NCBI RefSeq assembly: GCF_001613105.1
Contig: NZ_BDBS01000037.1
Coordinates: forward strand, 1 to 64,000
Reading direction: 5' to 3'
DNA: 64,000 nt
Origin: Nocardia pseudobrasiliensis NBRC 108224
Lineage (GTDB): Bacteria > Actinomycetota > Actinomycetes > Mycobacteriales > Mycobacteriaceae
Below the pieces are notes generated by a model that did no database searches, was not told the DNA's origin, and saw only the letters and a program-made list of their open reading frames with translations. This document shows, piece by piece, positions 12,001-18,880 of this stretch. Within the stretch, counting starts at the first letter, position 1; the number at the start of each line of letters is the position of its first letter. Made by a program: the position numbers and the translations under genes.

Positions 12001-15000
12001 TCGAACGAATGCAGCCGACCGCCCGCGGCGGCCATGAGCTCCTCGCGCGCCATACCCTCGACGCCGATCAGGCGCTCCGGCAGGCGAATTCCGGATCCCG
12101 CGCCGAATATCCGCCGCAACTCCCACAGCGACAGTTCGCCACAGCGACCCTGCTCCGCGACCTCGCGCAGCACCGAATCCACGGCACGACGCAGTTCGAG
12201 GGGCGCCGAATCCGGTTCCGCGGCAGCCGGTTCCGGACGTGCTGTGTGCGGCTCGGTCGCGCCGTCGTGTACCGGACCCTCGGCGTGGCGGCCCCGCGGC
12301 TCGGGAGTTCCGTCCCAGCCCTCGCGGGCAGGCGTGGACTCCCTGAAGCCGCCGAAGGTCTTCTCCTGCGCGGCGGGAGCGTCGAGCGCCGGGTGCGTGC
12401 CGGCGCGGTCTTCCCAAGGCGGACGCGGCAATTCGGCGACCGCGCCCTCGAGCCGAGGCGCGCGCGCCGGGCCGGACTCCGGCGGTCGCGATCCGTCGCC
12501 ATAGGCCGGGCGGCCGCTGCGCGGTTGTTCGGGGGCCGTGGTGTCCGCGTGCCGCGGGGCCGCCGTATTCGGCGAGGTCCCGTCGGGCCGAGCGTGCGCC
12601 GCGAGCTCATCCACCCGCCGCAGCATCTGATCGTGCCAGCTCGCTCGGCCCGCTTCCTCGAATTCGGGCCGCAGCGCCTCGACCGTGCGCCGCACCCAGC
12701 CGACCTCGGACCGGGTGAGGTCGTGATCGATGAACTCGACCGTTCCGTCCTTGCCCACCCGCACGTAGCGCTCGGTGTGCCGGTTGACGGCTTCCGGTGT
12801 GAGCGTGGCGGTTTCGTAGGAGCGGTGGTAGTTGGCCCAGCGCAGCTTCCCGTCGGGCCCGGTGATCACCCGATCGTCGCCGCCCGCGCGGTGATTGGTC
12901 AGCAGTTCGTGCAGTGCGACGCCGCCGATGATCCGCTCGCCCGGCGGCGGGTTCGCCTGACTTTCGAAGCGATCGGTAACCCGTTCCGTATAAACGACAT
13001 TGCCGTCGGCGAAGCTGCGCGGCATCCAGACGCCGAAGGCATGCGCCACCGCCCCCGACAGCATCTCGGCATCCGCGAGGCGCGCGTTCATCAGCGTCTT
13101 GCGAATGTATTGATCACCATTGCCGTAGGTGACCAGTTCCACCCGGCGCAGGCCCTGGATGCCACCCTGATCCAGGCGTTCCACCGACACCTCGCCGGAG
13201 GCCCGGGCGACGTTCACGATATCGGTGAAGGGCAGGACATGGGCCTCGTCCCAGGCGGCCCCGTAGATCTCCTCGTAGGTCCGCCCGTGCGGCGCGTAGG
13301 CCTCCACCTCCGGCCGCAGCACCGCGAGCGCGGCGTCGTTGGCGATCCGGTCGAGAACCGCGTGCAATGGCTCCGGCGTCGGCAGTCCTTCGCGGGTCTG
13401 GCTCGCGACCTCGCGCGCCCGGATGAACTCGTCGATATAGGCGCGCGCCCCGACGGGTTCCGGCACCGGATGTCCGGCCGCCCGCAACTGCAGTGCCGCA
13501 ACGATTTCCAGCGCGTGCGCCCTGGTCTCCTCGTCCAGCATGCGGCGGATGTAGGGTTCGCGCTCGAGCGCGATCCGCTCCTGCGGCGTGACCCGGTCGT
13601 GCCGACCCAGCGGCGTCTCGTGTCCGCGCGCCGCCGCGACGTGGATGGCGTGATGGACCAGCGCGGCCATATGTTCGGCATCGGTGAGACCGGCGTCGAG
13701 GACCAGCCGATCACGATACGGCTGGTAGCCCTGCCCGTCGGGATCGGCGGTGTGGGTGATCTCGACATCGCGCAGCACCTCGTCGACCCACCGGCCCACC
13801 TCGGTGCGGGCCATCTCGGCGCGAATCCCACCCACCCGATCGTTGGTCGCGACCGTCGCCGCATCCATCGGGGTGACCGGTTGGTATCGCTCCACGGGCG
13901 CGCTCAGTTCGGCGAGCCCGGCACGGGTGACCTCGACCCGACCGTCGCGATCGACATCGATGCGGCTGTAGTCGACCCGGTCCAGGCCGAGGCGGCCGAT
14001 CTCCTGGCCCACGCGGGGATCGGCCAGCACATGATCCTGACCGCCGCGCGGGGCGACGATCAGCAGTCGTTCGGGCGGACCGGGTATCAGCACCGCGTGA
14101 TCGGAAATCCGTTGTGCCCCAGGATTCGCGCGCACGATCGCATCGATCTGATCGGAGGCGGCCAGATCGTGGATCTGCCGATGCTGCTCGATCAGCCCCG
14201 CCCGGCCGTTGTGCCAGCGGTCGGCCAGATCCGACAGTTCGCGCAGTCGATGCTGTTCGCGGCGCAGATCGCGGATCTGCTCCGGGGTGGTCGCCGGATC
14301 GGCCAGGGCACGATCCAGTTCGGCGAGCCGATCACCGACGCGGTCGCGGATCTCGGACCGGTCGGCAACGGTCAGACCGCGCTCGCCGACGAGGGTGTCC
14401 AGGCGCGTCTCCAGCTCCCGAACCCGCAGCGCGTCATTGCTCCAATGCATCGCGTCGACGCGCAGCCGCTCGGCGATCTCGGGCGACATCCGCTGATAGT
14501 GCGGGGCGGGCGCCGGATGCTGTGCCGCGTGCGCGGCCGCGCTGTCCCAAGCCTCGTTGTAGTACTCGCGATAACTCTTGCCGTCCCCGCCACTGTGCGC
14601 GGCGACCACGTCGCGGGCCGCCGCGAATCCGGCCTCGTGCGCCTGTTCGTGGATCTGGGTCTCGGACAACTGCGGGGATTCGCGGCCCAATCGCTCGGCG
14701 GTCTGGGCGTAGGCGCGCTCGTATTCCTTGACGCCCGGCGAATCCGGCGCCCGATAGCCGAGGTCGCGCAGTTCCTTTGCGAGTTTGCCCTCCTCTAGGA
14801 AACATTCGGTCTCCTCGTCGATCATGGCGCGCACGTATTCGTCGCGCGGCAGCTCCCGTTCGCGGCCGATGGCCGTGGACCCCTCGAGCGAGCGGCGACC
14901 GTGCACCACCTCGTGCACGAAGGTCTGCGCCTGATCCACATGTCCGCGCCCGGAGGTGAGGACCACCAGATCGTGTCCGTGGCTGTCGAAGTATCCGGCC

Positions 15001-18000
15001 CGGGTCTGGGTTCCCTCCGAATCGTCGAACCGCTCCCGCGCGGGCAGGCCCTCCATGGCGGCCATGGCCCGGCGGCCGGTTTCGGTCTGCCGCAGGATCT
15101 CCCGGACCTGGTCGGGCGCGGCGTCCAGGGCGCGGCCGATGCGTCCGGCCGACTCGGGGTCGAAGGTCTTCTGCGCCGATTCGGTGCGCTTGGATTCGGT
15201 GAGCCGATCGGTGGGATGGCCCTCGCCGTCGAAGACGATCGCGCGCGGGCGGCCCTGCAGATCGTGTGGAACCCGCGGCGGGAAGCCGTGCTGCTCACCG
15301 GTGGACGGATCGCGCACGACAATGCTGTCGCCCTCGTTGACCAGCAGGTAGGCGTGTGAGCCGACGCCGTGTTCGTCGGTGTGACCCTTGTAGGCGTCGA
15401 CCACCAGGGCCGAGGCGCCGTCGCCCAGGCGCAGCAGTTCGTCGGCCATGGCCTGGTGATCGGGGAAGGCGCGCAGTTTACCGCCGGCGGCGGCGGTCAG
15501 TTCGTGTTCACTGATGCCGTTCTCGTCGACCACCCGGTTCGGCAGGCCGATCTCGGAGTCGGGGCCGTACATGCGCCGCAATTCGGCCAGCGACAGGGCG
15601 GCGCAGCGGCCGGTGGGCTCGTCGACCGGGCCGAAACCGCCACGATCGCCGAGGATTTCGAGGATGGCGCGGCCGGAGTCGGTCTGCGACAGCAGTTCTC
15701 GAATCTGGTGCAGCGCGGCCGGATCGCCGTCGGGGCCCAGGGCGTGCAGTACCTCGCGGCCCAGTGCGGTCTGGCCGAGGATATTGCGAATCTGCTCGGT
15801 GCGCAGATCGAGCTTCTGGCCGAGTTCGCGTGCCTGCGTGGCGGATTCGGCGCCCTCGCGCATGAGCCATTTGCGCGCGCCGTTGCCGACGCGGTCGAGC
15901 GGGCGGCCGTTGTGGTCGAGCACGATCGCCTGGGTGCGGCCCAGCTCATGAGGTACGCGGGGTGGGAAGCCGTGCGGTTCGCCCCGAGTGAGATCGTGGA
16001 CCACGATCTTGTCGCCCTCGCGGACCAGCAGATAGGCGTGCGCGCCGACACCGTGATTGTCCCGGGGCGTGCGATAGCTGTCGACCACCAGCGCCGAGAC
16101 GCCGTCCTTCATCTTCAGCAGCAGGGCCGCGATTTCGGCGTGCCCACCGGTGAATTCGCGCAACCGGCCGCCGGTCGCGGCGACCAGCTCCCCGGTGCTC
16201 ATCCCCTCCGCGCCGACCTCGCGCTCCGGTAGCCGGAACGACCGCTTGGGGAATCGGTTGATCAGCTCCCGCACCGCGAGCACGCCGCAGCGGCCGCGAT
16301 TGTCGTCACCCTTCGGCCCCGACCGCCGGGTGTCCCCGGCGTCCGGATCGCGCGGCGGTATGGAGCCGTCGCCCGCCTCGGCTCGCGGCGGGCGCGTATG
16401 CGTACCGCCCTCGTGCGCCGCCGCGGCAGGGACGACGCCGACCAGCGCCGGATCCTGTTGCGGCCCATCGCGATCGGCGGGTATGTCGTCATCGCCGGGC
16501 CGTGTATGCGTGACGTCCTCGTCACGGACCGGTTGGTCGGAGTCCTCGCCGGGCCGCCGCATGCCCTCCTCGTAGGGCCGCAGCGGCTTGTCCTCGTCGC
16601 CTCGTCCCCGCTGGGTTCCGGCCTCCTCGGAATCACCGGCGCGGACCGACTGCGAGCCGTCCGCCTCGGGGATACCGGCCCGATCCCGCTGTCCGATCGG
16701 CTGTTTCGCGCCTTCGTCGCGCACCGGACGACCGTCTCGATCGGTCTGCGGACGAGATTCCTCCGGCACGCCCGCACGATCACGCTGACCGACGGGCCGG
16801 CTGGTGTTCTCACCGTCGCGGGACGTGCGCGCCCCATCCCGATCGCCTTGTGGGCGGGCCTCATTCGTCGAGGCCGCGCGATCGCGGTCACCGATCGGCC
16901 GAGCCGTTTCCCGATCTCCATGTACGCGAGGCTCATTCGTCGAGCCCGCGCGGTCGGCGAGATTGGAGGCGCGTTCCGGGCGTGCGGTCGCCTCACCGAC
17001 GTTGGACCGCGCCTGCATACGCTCGCCGACTTCGCTCGCGGGGCGAACGCCCGCGCGCGGGGCCTCGTTACCGGTCGAATCGGCACGCACTCGCGGCGAC
17101 GAATCCGATTGCGGGCGAGGGCTGTTGGAGTCGGAGACACCGGCGCGGGTATTCGCCGCGGGCCGATCCGCACCGGGCCGCGCCTCGGAGGAACCGGCCT
17201 GGGGGCGCGACTGCTCTCCCGCGCTATTCGGACGCGAGGAGGTCTCGCTCGCGTTCCGACCGGTATCCGAACTCGAGGGCGCGTCCGTCCGTGTGGGCGA
17301 GGCGCTCGCATCCGAACGCACCGGCGCGCCAGCCGCGTCCGAACGCACCGGCGCGCCAGCCGCGTCCGAGCGTGCCTGTGCAGCAGCGGAATTCGACGCG
17401 CTGGAGCGATCCGCACCCTGAGTATTGGAGCCAGTCCGCGAATCGGTCGTCGACTGATCGGAGGAAAGCCCGGCCTGGGGCCGGGTAGTCGTGTTTTCCC
17501 CTGTGCCCGAGGTATTTTCGAGACGCGAGTTACCGGTCTCGAGCGTGGAACCGTCACCGGCCTTCGGCCGCGAGGAAACCTCACTCGACCGGGCTCCCGT
17601 CGTATCCGACCCACCCGTCCGCGAATTCGTGTCGGTACGCGACTCCGCGATACCGGCCCGCGATCCGCCACCCTCCGAGCCACCGCGCACACCGGCCGTG
17701 GAACCGCCTGTGCCGGAGGGATTTTCGTTGACGATTCGGCCGCCCTCGTGACCGCCGGGGCCATCGGTCACGCCGAGATCGCGACCCGCGTTGATATTCG
17801 TATCGATCGAACCGGTCAGACCCACCCGCGCCGCACGCGGATCGATACCGGCCCCCACGCCCCGGCCCCAGTGCTCCGACATCTCGTAATGCCGGGTGAT
17901 CGACCCCTTGAACATGCCGGTGATCGAGCCGCTGAGCATGCCGCCGGTCAACATGCGCGGATCGAATTCCTTGATGCCGCGCTCGAGGTTCTGGACCGCC

Positions 18001-18863
18001 TTGTCCCAGTCGCCGCCGGAATGATAGAGATCCAAACCGAATTGCGTCGCCAGCCCGGCCGCCCAGCCGACGCCGCCGCCGACGAGACCGCCGGCCTTGG
18101 CCATGATGATGTCCTTCATCAGCGGCCGCAGCGCGATATCGTCCAGCTTCCCGTGCACGAATTCGCCGAACTTGCCGCCCGCCGCGCCGCCGAGGGCCGA
18201 CGAGACGGTGGTGACAATGAATCTGTCCCAGTCGAATCCGCCCTTGCGATGCCCCTGCGAAATCTGGATCAGCTGAATGGCGGCGTCCTGGCCCGCGCCG
18301 ATGAGGGTGTTGATGAAGACGTGTTTGAGCACGAAGTCGAGCACGATCTTGGCGATCCGATTGCGCACCCAGGACAGGATTCGCTCGCGCACGCCCATCA
18401 TGAACGCGCGAATGGCGAAGCGGGTGGCCACGATCGCACCGGCCTCGACCGCCGGCGCGGTCGGCGGGAAGGCCCAGGCCGCCGCGATCTCGATCGCCAG
18501 CAGTCCGAGCGAGGATTCGACCATCCACTGCCCGGATTCGATCTCGTCGGCGGTGCTGTCGGCGCCGGTGGCAATGCTCTCGAAATCGTGGGCCAGTCGC
18601 GCTACCGAACCGTTCTTCGGATCGTCGAGCGCCATTCCCGGAGCGTCGCGAATCGAATCGAAGGCGGCGGCGATCTTGTCGCGCGCCTCACCGGCCGGAT
18701 ACGCGTCCAGCGCCGCTTTCTTGGCGGCGTCGACATCCCGCTCGATCTCGCGGAGTTCGGCCGCCGCCTCGCGCCACAGCCCGGCGAGCGTGCGCATCTG
18801 GCCCGGATCGCCGTTGGGCCATTCCGCCCCGGCCACCCAGCCGAGTGCGTCCATCAACTCCAT
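1..18863 (-). CDS. Giant WXG100_2/CpnT-like multidomain toxin-type protein with repeated Tox-PL and HExxH modules (partial, open at left edge)
   Basis: Read on the minus strand from ATG at 18863, I found no in-frame stop down to base 1, so the protein has at least 6,287 residues and its C-terminus is missing. Residues 1-110 match the WXG100_2/CpnT N-terminal pattern (WVAGAEWPNGDPGQM), followed by hydrophobic, Gly/Ala-rich helices to about 330 and a disordered linker to about 850. Papain-like modules (GRCG Cys, GGHAYLLV His, RDP Asp) have their Cys near residues 859, 1087, 2241, 3058, 4281 and 5965. HExxH motifs start at 1317, 2473, 3291, 4513 and 5364. Degenerate HHxxH/HQxxH copies start at 1737, 2893, 3714, 4933 and 5783. 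Three kinase-like modules lie near 1875-2090, 3850-4075 and 5055-5280. The likely role is an exported polymorphic effector, by analogy with CpnT. Calling the Cys module Tox-PL (glutamine deamidase) is family recognition; activity is unproven. It is the last gene of a WXG100-YbaB-giant cassette. Confidence 0.85.
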   Translation of the reverse strand, partial: MELMDALGWVAGAEWPNGDPGQMRTLAGLWREAAAELREIERDVDAAKKAALDAYPAGEARDKIAAAFDSIRDAPGMALDDPKNGSVARLAHDFESIATGADSTADEIESGQWMVESSLGLLAIEIAAAWAFPPTAPAVEAGAIVATRFAIRAFMMGVRERILSWVRNRIAKIVLDFVLKHVFINTLIGAGQDAAIQLIQISQGHRKGGFDWDRFIVTTVSSALGGAAGGKFGEFVHGKLDDIALRPLMKDIIMAKAGGLVGGGVGWAAGLATQFGLDLYHSGGDWDKAVQNLERGIKEFDPRMLTGGMLSGSITGMFKGSITRHYEMSEHWGRGVGAGIDPRAARVGLTGSIDTNINAGRDLGVTDGPGGHEGGRIVNENPSGTGGSTAGVRGGSEGGGSRAGIAESRTDTNSRTGGSDTTGARSSEVSSRPKAGDGSTLETGNSRLENTSGTGENTTTRPQAGLSSDQSTTDSRTGSNTQGADRSSASNSAAAQARSDAAGAPVRSDAAGAPVRSDASASPTRTDAPSSSDTGRNASETSSRPNSAGEQSRPQAGSSEARPGADRPAANTRAGVSDSNSPRPQSDSSPRVRADSTGNEAPRAGVRPASEVGERMQARSNVGEATARPERASNLADRAGSTNEPRVHGDRETARPIGDRDRAASTNEARPQGDRDGARTSRDGENTSRPVGQRDRAGVPEESRPQTDRDGRPVRDEGAKQPIGQRDRAGIPEADGSQSVRAGDSEEAGTQRGRGDEDKPLRPYEEGMRRPGEDSDQPVRDEDVTHTRPGDDDIPADRDGPQQDPALVGVVPAAAAHEGGTHTRPPRAEAGDGSIPPRDPDAGDTRRSGPKGDDNRGRCGVLAVRELINRFPKRSFRLPEREVGAEGMSTGELVAATGGRLREFTGGHAEIAALLLKMKDGVSALVVDSYRTPRDNHGVGAHAYLLVREGDKIVVHDLTRGEPHGFPPRVPHELGRTQAIVLDHNGRPLDRVGNGARKWLMREGAESATQARELGQKLDLRTEQIRNILGQTALGREVLHALGPDGDPAALHQIRELLSQTDSGRAILEILGDRGGFGPVDEPTGRCAALSLAELRRMYGPDSEIGLPNRVVDENGISEHELTAAAGGKLRAFPDHQAMADELLRLGDGASALVVDAYKGHTDEHGVGSHAYLLVNEGDSIVVRDPSTGEQHGFPPRVPHDLQGRPRAIVFDGEGHPTDRLTESKRTESAQKTFDPESAGRIGRALDAAPDQVREILRQTETGRRAMAAMEGLPARERFDDSEGTQTRAGYFDSHGHDLVVLTSGRGHVDQAQTFVHEVVHGRRSLEGSTAIGRERELPRDEYVRAMIDEETECFLEEGKLAKELRDLGYRAPDSPGVKEYERAYAQTAERLGRESPQLSETQIHEQAHEAGFAAARDVVAAHSGGDGKSYREYYNEAWDSAAAHAAQHPAPAPHYQRMSPEIAERLRVDAMHWSNDALRVRELETRLDTLVGERGLTVADRSEIRDRVGDRLAELDRALADPATTPEQIRDLRREQHRLRELSDLADRWHNGRAGLIEQHRQIHDLAASDQIDAIVRANPGAQRISDHAVLIPGPPERLLIVAPRGGQDHVLADPRVGQEIGRLGLDRVDYSRIDVDRDGRVEVTRAGLAELSAPVERYQPVTPMDAATVATNDRVGGIRAEMARTEVGRWVDEVLRDVEITHTADPDGQGYQPYRDRLVLDAGLTDAEHMAALVHHAIHVAAARGHETPLGRHDRVTPQERIALEREPYIRRMLDEETRAHALEIVAALQLRAAGHPVPEPVGARAYIDEFIRAREVASQTREGLPTPEPLHAVLDRIANDAALAVLRPEVEAYAPHGRTYEEIYGAAWDEAHVLPFTDIVNVARASGEVSVERLDQGGIQGLRRVELVTYGNGDQYIRKTLMNARLADAEMLSGAVAHAFGVWMPRSFADGNVVYTERVTDRFESQANPPPGERIIGGVALHELLTNHRAGGDDRVITGPDGKLRWANYHRSYETATLTPEAVNRHTERYVRVGKDGTVEFIDHDLTRSEVGWVRRTVEALRPEFEEAGRASWHDQMLRRVDELAAHARPDGTSPNTAAPRHADTTAPEQPRSGRPAYGDGSRPPESGPARAPRLEGAVAELPRPPWEDRAGTHPALDAPAAQEKTFGGFRESTPAREGWDGTPEPRGRHAEGPVHDGATEPHTARPEPAAAEPDSAPLELRRAVDSVLREVAEQGRCGELSLWELRRIFGAGSGIRLPERLIGVEGMAREELMAAAGGRLHSFEDHAAVADRLRALGDGAAALVVDTYRGVRDEHGVGGHAYLLVNEGGRIVVRDPAIRMPHEDLARLGRGVRETEAILFDREGKPIDRLDDATRERLNTEAAERFGRPEWEGVGRSLDAAPEQVRELLRQTPTGRDMLELAERLGIRQVFEPMSRDVYNQGEFRSLEHAAVVFTSGFDHVGQALTLVHELLHAVRFVEGRAPDARTTTLEDYIRAGVDEEFDCILREMSLAREIRSLEGEYAIPPNAIETKYTGVYDREIARLSAEGHSPEQAHAEAERIALREAREFTETYRWEDGSYRDIYRRAWEAVNPSGELTPSEGHRVQDPALARRIREEALRWHLEVRHAQEFGGGVDERIQAHNDLPGVGHLDFEAEHPEIIAQVRRELAAVDAEMADPAIGSERLAELRAMRQRLHEIGDLSDALQNTMARIDHHKVGAHMLALRDVVDAIQRDHPGSRIIDDYAVLIEGEPPELIVAAMPGEHERLLNGGELAELVERIGRERIEYRNVEVDRDALVDVSTVHEPDEPMPRHAEIEPNHFADIAKEERLQPVRERMDDTDVGAWANRMLADVTVEFRADGEHGYEPASQRVVLDPRASDGEIAAALVHHAIHVEMANFRDLPGGFRDRMTLPRADYIELMRGEEAWAHAWEIVAAGTLREAGGFDIPPLLGEESFATAYHAAVEEARLRGITDEEQLQGIGFEAGLEAFRPELEHYAPHGETYADLYGAAWDRAHGEGEFAHPNDIDAAAEPGVPKPALAEHAVPRAASEGRCGELTLWELLRELGPESGIRLPERLIGPEGMSRAELMAAAGGRLHEFADHAALADRLRQLGDGSRALVVDMYHGPRDANGVGGHAYLLVNENGRIVVRDPALGAEHTDLSRLGRDVRSVEAIVFEGGSKHPVDRIDDLTRELLTREALERLGEPEWVGIGRSLDAAPDQVRELLRNTETGRRMLEWLDTVAAHEVFTPLPRSGTASGEWHDHAHSANIYTSGSPHVDQAITLLHEMVHAEYFLRGRQIPNNPAAIPREEFIRLRVDEETEAFLRQGQLSEELRAQGFSVRESITESTYKSAYQAELTRLAAERPGLPSDWAGELAHQVAREAAYVTTRDFRWADGSSYGKHAAEIWDRANATTNSGPVPQQHAGPVPPPHPRAYSLTPEGIRRVREVNLHRNHDAVQLREMDHELTKGARTSGVTNADTGLMRDQINRKLAALDAELNTASAERRPDLLREQHRLRELSDLADRRDALEHAMIWDRTAQLHDVIAADVIDRVVWDNPGAQRISDHVALLPGPPRRMVVAAAPGEHHAVLADPRVVAVRAGAEVEFRAVKQQDTGELHVWSPPRLIEPETHAVPTPQRLAEEATRRRLEPILEQLRGTEIGEWADGVLRDVEIVHTADPSEHGFKPSLRRLVIDVGLTDEQHLGELVHQAIHAELAAARDPVEVLRQQLALPREAYINQMIGEETRAHAMEILGALELRAAGIDVPDPVGTRAYVDTYEQARARLAESMGVAGRPEPHELTSTLDRLASEAGLVALRPEVEAHLHDHVSYRDFYGRAWDAAHGVQSFGEQVLAARASGLRNAVDLGEHSATTFDLGRVGYKVELVTFNNGREYYRMTLPDPRAAQAQEASSLLARAAGMAVPPMKAIGNDAYVEKVPAERISALFGPNGRDAATALHDVLTGLPPGEVRVVHDASGQHAWVLHHRAFESSILDRAHITHFAERFLRVRPDGRVDVVAHDIDRSALERLRDRVRSTRPDFEAMGRGRWHDEAMARLDDLVAHARPDAMRDDVLDLRRRADDGLEDTPTGPTRRRTTEPDDPSTTPTRRRTDEPDDPSTTPTRRRTDEPDDPSTAPTRRRTDEQSSDVPEDPPTRPTRRRTDQPGSEAPTRRADFTEEPEDPPTLRTRRDGHIPQGDGSGQQHEGGPRADEPMRLQRSRDWDVARGQSDGIGRVGHDQTVDGSRQSQLRPVETDVPQVDRAAESPRRDAVVDTRGRCGELTLHELLRMYGPDSGIRLPERLIGLEGMAREELMAATGGRLESFGDHAAVADRLRRLGHNASALVVDHYRGPADAHGVGGHAYLLVNEHGRIVVRDPGTRVEHADLSRLSRDVREVEAIVFDDRGVAVDRIDDLTRDRLAREAAQRLGSGDWVGVGRSLDSYPDQVRELVRRTPTGRAMLELRERLPIEESFEPVDREHLVAGKFSGVEQTTFVFTAGNSHVSQAMTMVHELVHASHFVDGRAGDARTMSREDYIRDRVDEEVSCFHTEMIFSRELRALDDGYEVPETRYEHAYNERYLAEIQRLSLDPQLSPERVRELADEQARLAGRKEVEFGRWADGTTYHDYYGKGWNEANPSGTQWHSDSDHRPTSAEVAERLRVGGLHWGLDVRRSLSSYSEFARLAEQVGLEAYSPRAREQIADRLADLGTRLADPSLDPDAAVGLRREQHALRELSDVLDRREHYDYRLDQHLAAMHALGIDDVLAATLRDHPDATPVGDRAVLLPGSPPKLIVAAEPYGHDALLSRPEIAEQIARVGGDNVEYLTVTVDAEGNVSVRRATESESAPLQQHPAEDVAQRHLADTASRERAARIMEQFAATPVGDWVARVLSEHGVEITHTADPSAAGYQPSQRRVVLDAGATDAEQAAALVHHAIHIEVAGARETPGAGLERSTMRRWDYVELMLAEETRAHAMEIISVSQLRGTGLDIPDLVGERAFRDAYANAVAEARDRGVAEAEWPRIGVEAGVAALRPEIERYAPHGETYAESYGAAWDRAHAVQNFSDKVDVARMTRVRDAVDLSEGRDLPPGIAKIELVDYTNQTSLIEVTTRDAATADAVVLAAMVGQVFGRDISEAYAHGNVVYLDRLPPATVVELHEDEWSARSIGMHDALAGVTAREADRWIFDPLDGRIIGQLSTRAFDSAAWTRDTVSAYAEHFLRVGEDGSVEFREHELDPATLSLFRNELAGLRPEFAARGREDWHDLMMRRFDEIAAHARAEDSYDPGEGPRIGRSLDPVPAQLRDLLGRTETGVEILKVLDSGLIRERLETTGNAELYGQFEAADLTATVYTEGLTHPEQALALAHEAVHAEYFVQGKTAYLEDRIFELGREEFVRAVLDEETDCFVRGLQLARELRALGFEMQTSPPEVEHAYAERYDQMLEYYRDDPFLTPEQAHAQADAIAAKAARAVIERYRDAAGKTYVDIAREMWQQVRSEGSDSGYRPEDPSVAERLRMEAVYRHAEHLRLQQLVTEIDTRAADHDIEAGQDHLSMRRDVMERIGELDTELRDPATPPERAAEIRREQHELRELIDQRVDFDQRRSRLYALVDAVHSIAVRDVLASLQRDFPHTELIGGRAVLIEGPGPQERLVIPALRGDHHALLRRPEIADEVAYLGLERVEFVNVDVDGIGRIHLETVDEPGEPLVRAESMFPMELARTASAAKLREITEALARTEIGEWATGILRGTEIVHTSDPAEHGYQPLRDRLVIDIGLSDAEQMAALVHHAVHAEIARTRSSRGSAEELLRLDREPYVERMLDEETRAHAMEILAVQQLRAAGHDVPEPAGTRAYTEALEAARRAAGPGDAAELDRVASEAAAAALRPIVREHELHGISNEEFYRRAWDEAHARQDESSLGSGRDLEPGHGPKFRAADPEWSGRGEGEQLLERLISPEARALLEELNRGRCGELSLRELLRLFGDESGIRLPERVIGLDGMTRGELVAGAGGRLTEFADRAALLARLEQLGPGAAALVVDMYHGPADRHGVGGHAYVIVHEGDGRFVIRDASTGVVHDDPSRLPHDVRSTEAVLFEPNGRPHEPVDEATRQRLADQAREVLARKGEDTVGQSREEDLERAVREARERAEQLRDEADADPDDSLKRWRAEQAEQTVRERVELLEWLRDHTRPGDESEYIRRQFDRVVREAGEARERAEQLRRRAESEVDDWFTRQLAEHEEWVARQRDEMAAWLRDRVGVPGEQPRPAAEPAPQPRTGDPSDTAARQAAREQLA
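6430..6600. repeat. 45-bp tandem repeat in the giant's linker, about four copies
   Basis: Four head-to-tail 45-bp units encode a 15-residue Thr/Arg/Asp/Pro repeat (PTRRRTDEPDDPSTT type) on the minus strand, between the second kinase-like module and the fifth papain-like module. The two central copies are almost identical at base level. It looks like a flexible hinge that expands by slippage or recombination. Confidence 0.85.
17314..17367. repeat. 27-bp exact direct duplication in the disordered linker
   Basis: Two exact consecutive 27-bp copies (17314-17340 and 17341-17367) encode an APVRSDAAG repeat in the Ser/Arg/Asp-rich linker that follows the WXG100_2 region. This is a recent local duplication with no visible function beyond linker length. 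Confidence 0.85.
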
Positions 18864-18880
18864 ATGACGTCAATCCCCGA

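Noticed and set aside
1788..16232. Long plus-strand reading frames (for example 1788-4781, 4863-7787, 11205-14798, 15369-16232)
   Set aside because: They lie in the codon register exactly antisense to the first giant, have His/Arg/Gly-rich products with no family, and follow from high GC at third codon positions.
1..18863. First giant considered as an NRPS/PKS or adhesin
   Set aside because: No condensation, adenylation, ketosynthase or carrier motifs and no cadherin/Ig-like repeats; the repeated motifs are Cys-His-Asp and HExxH.
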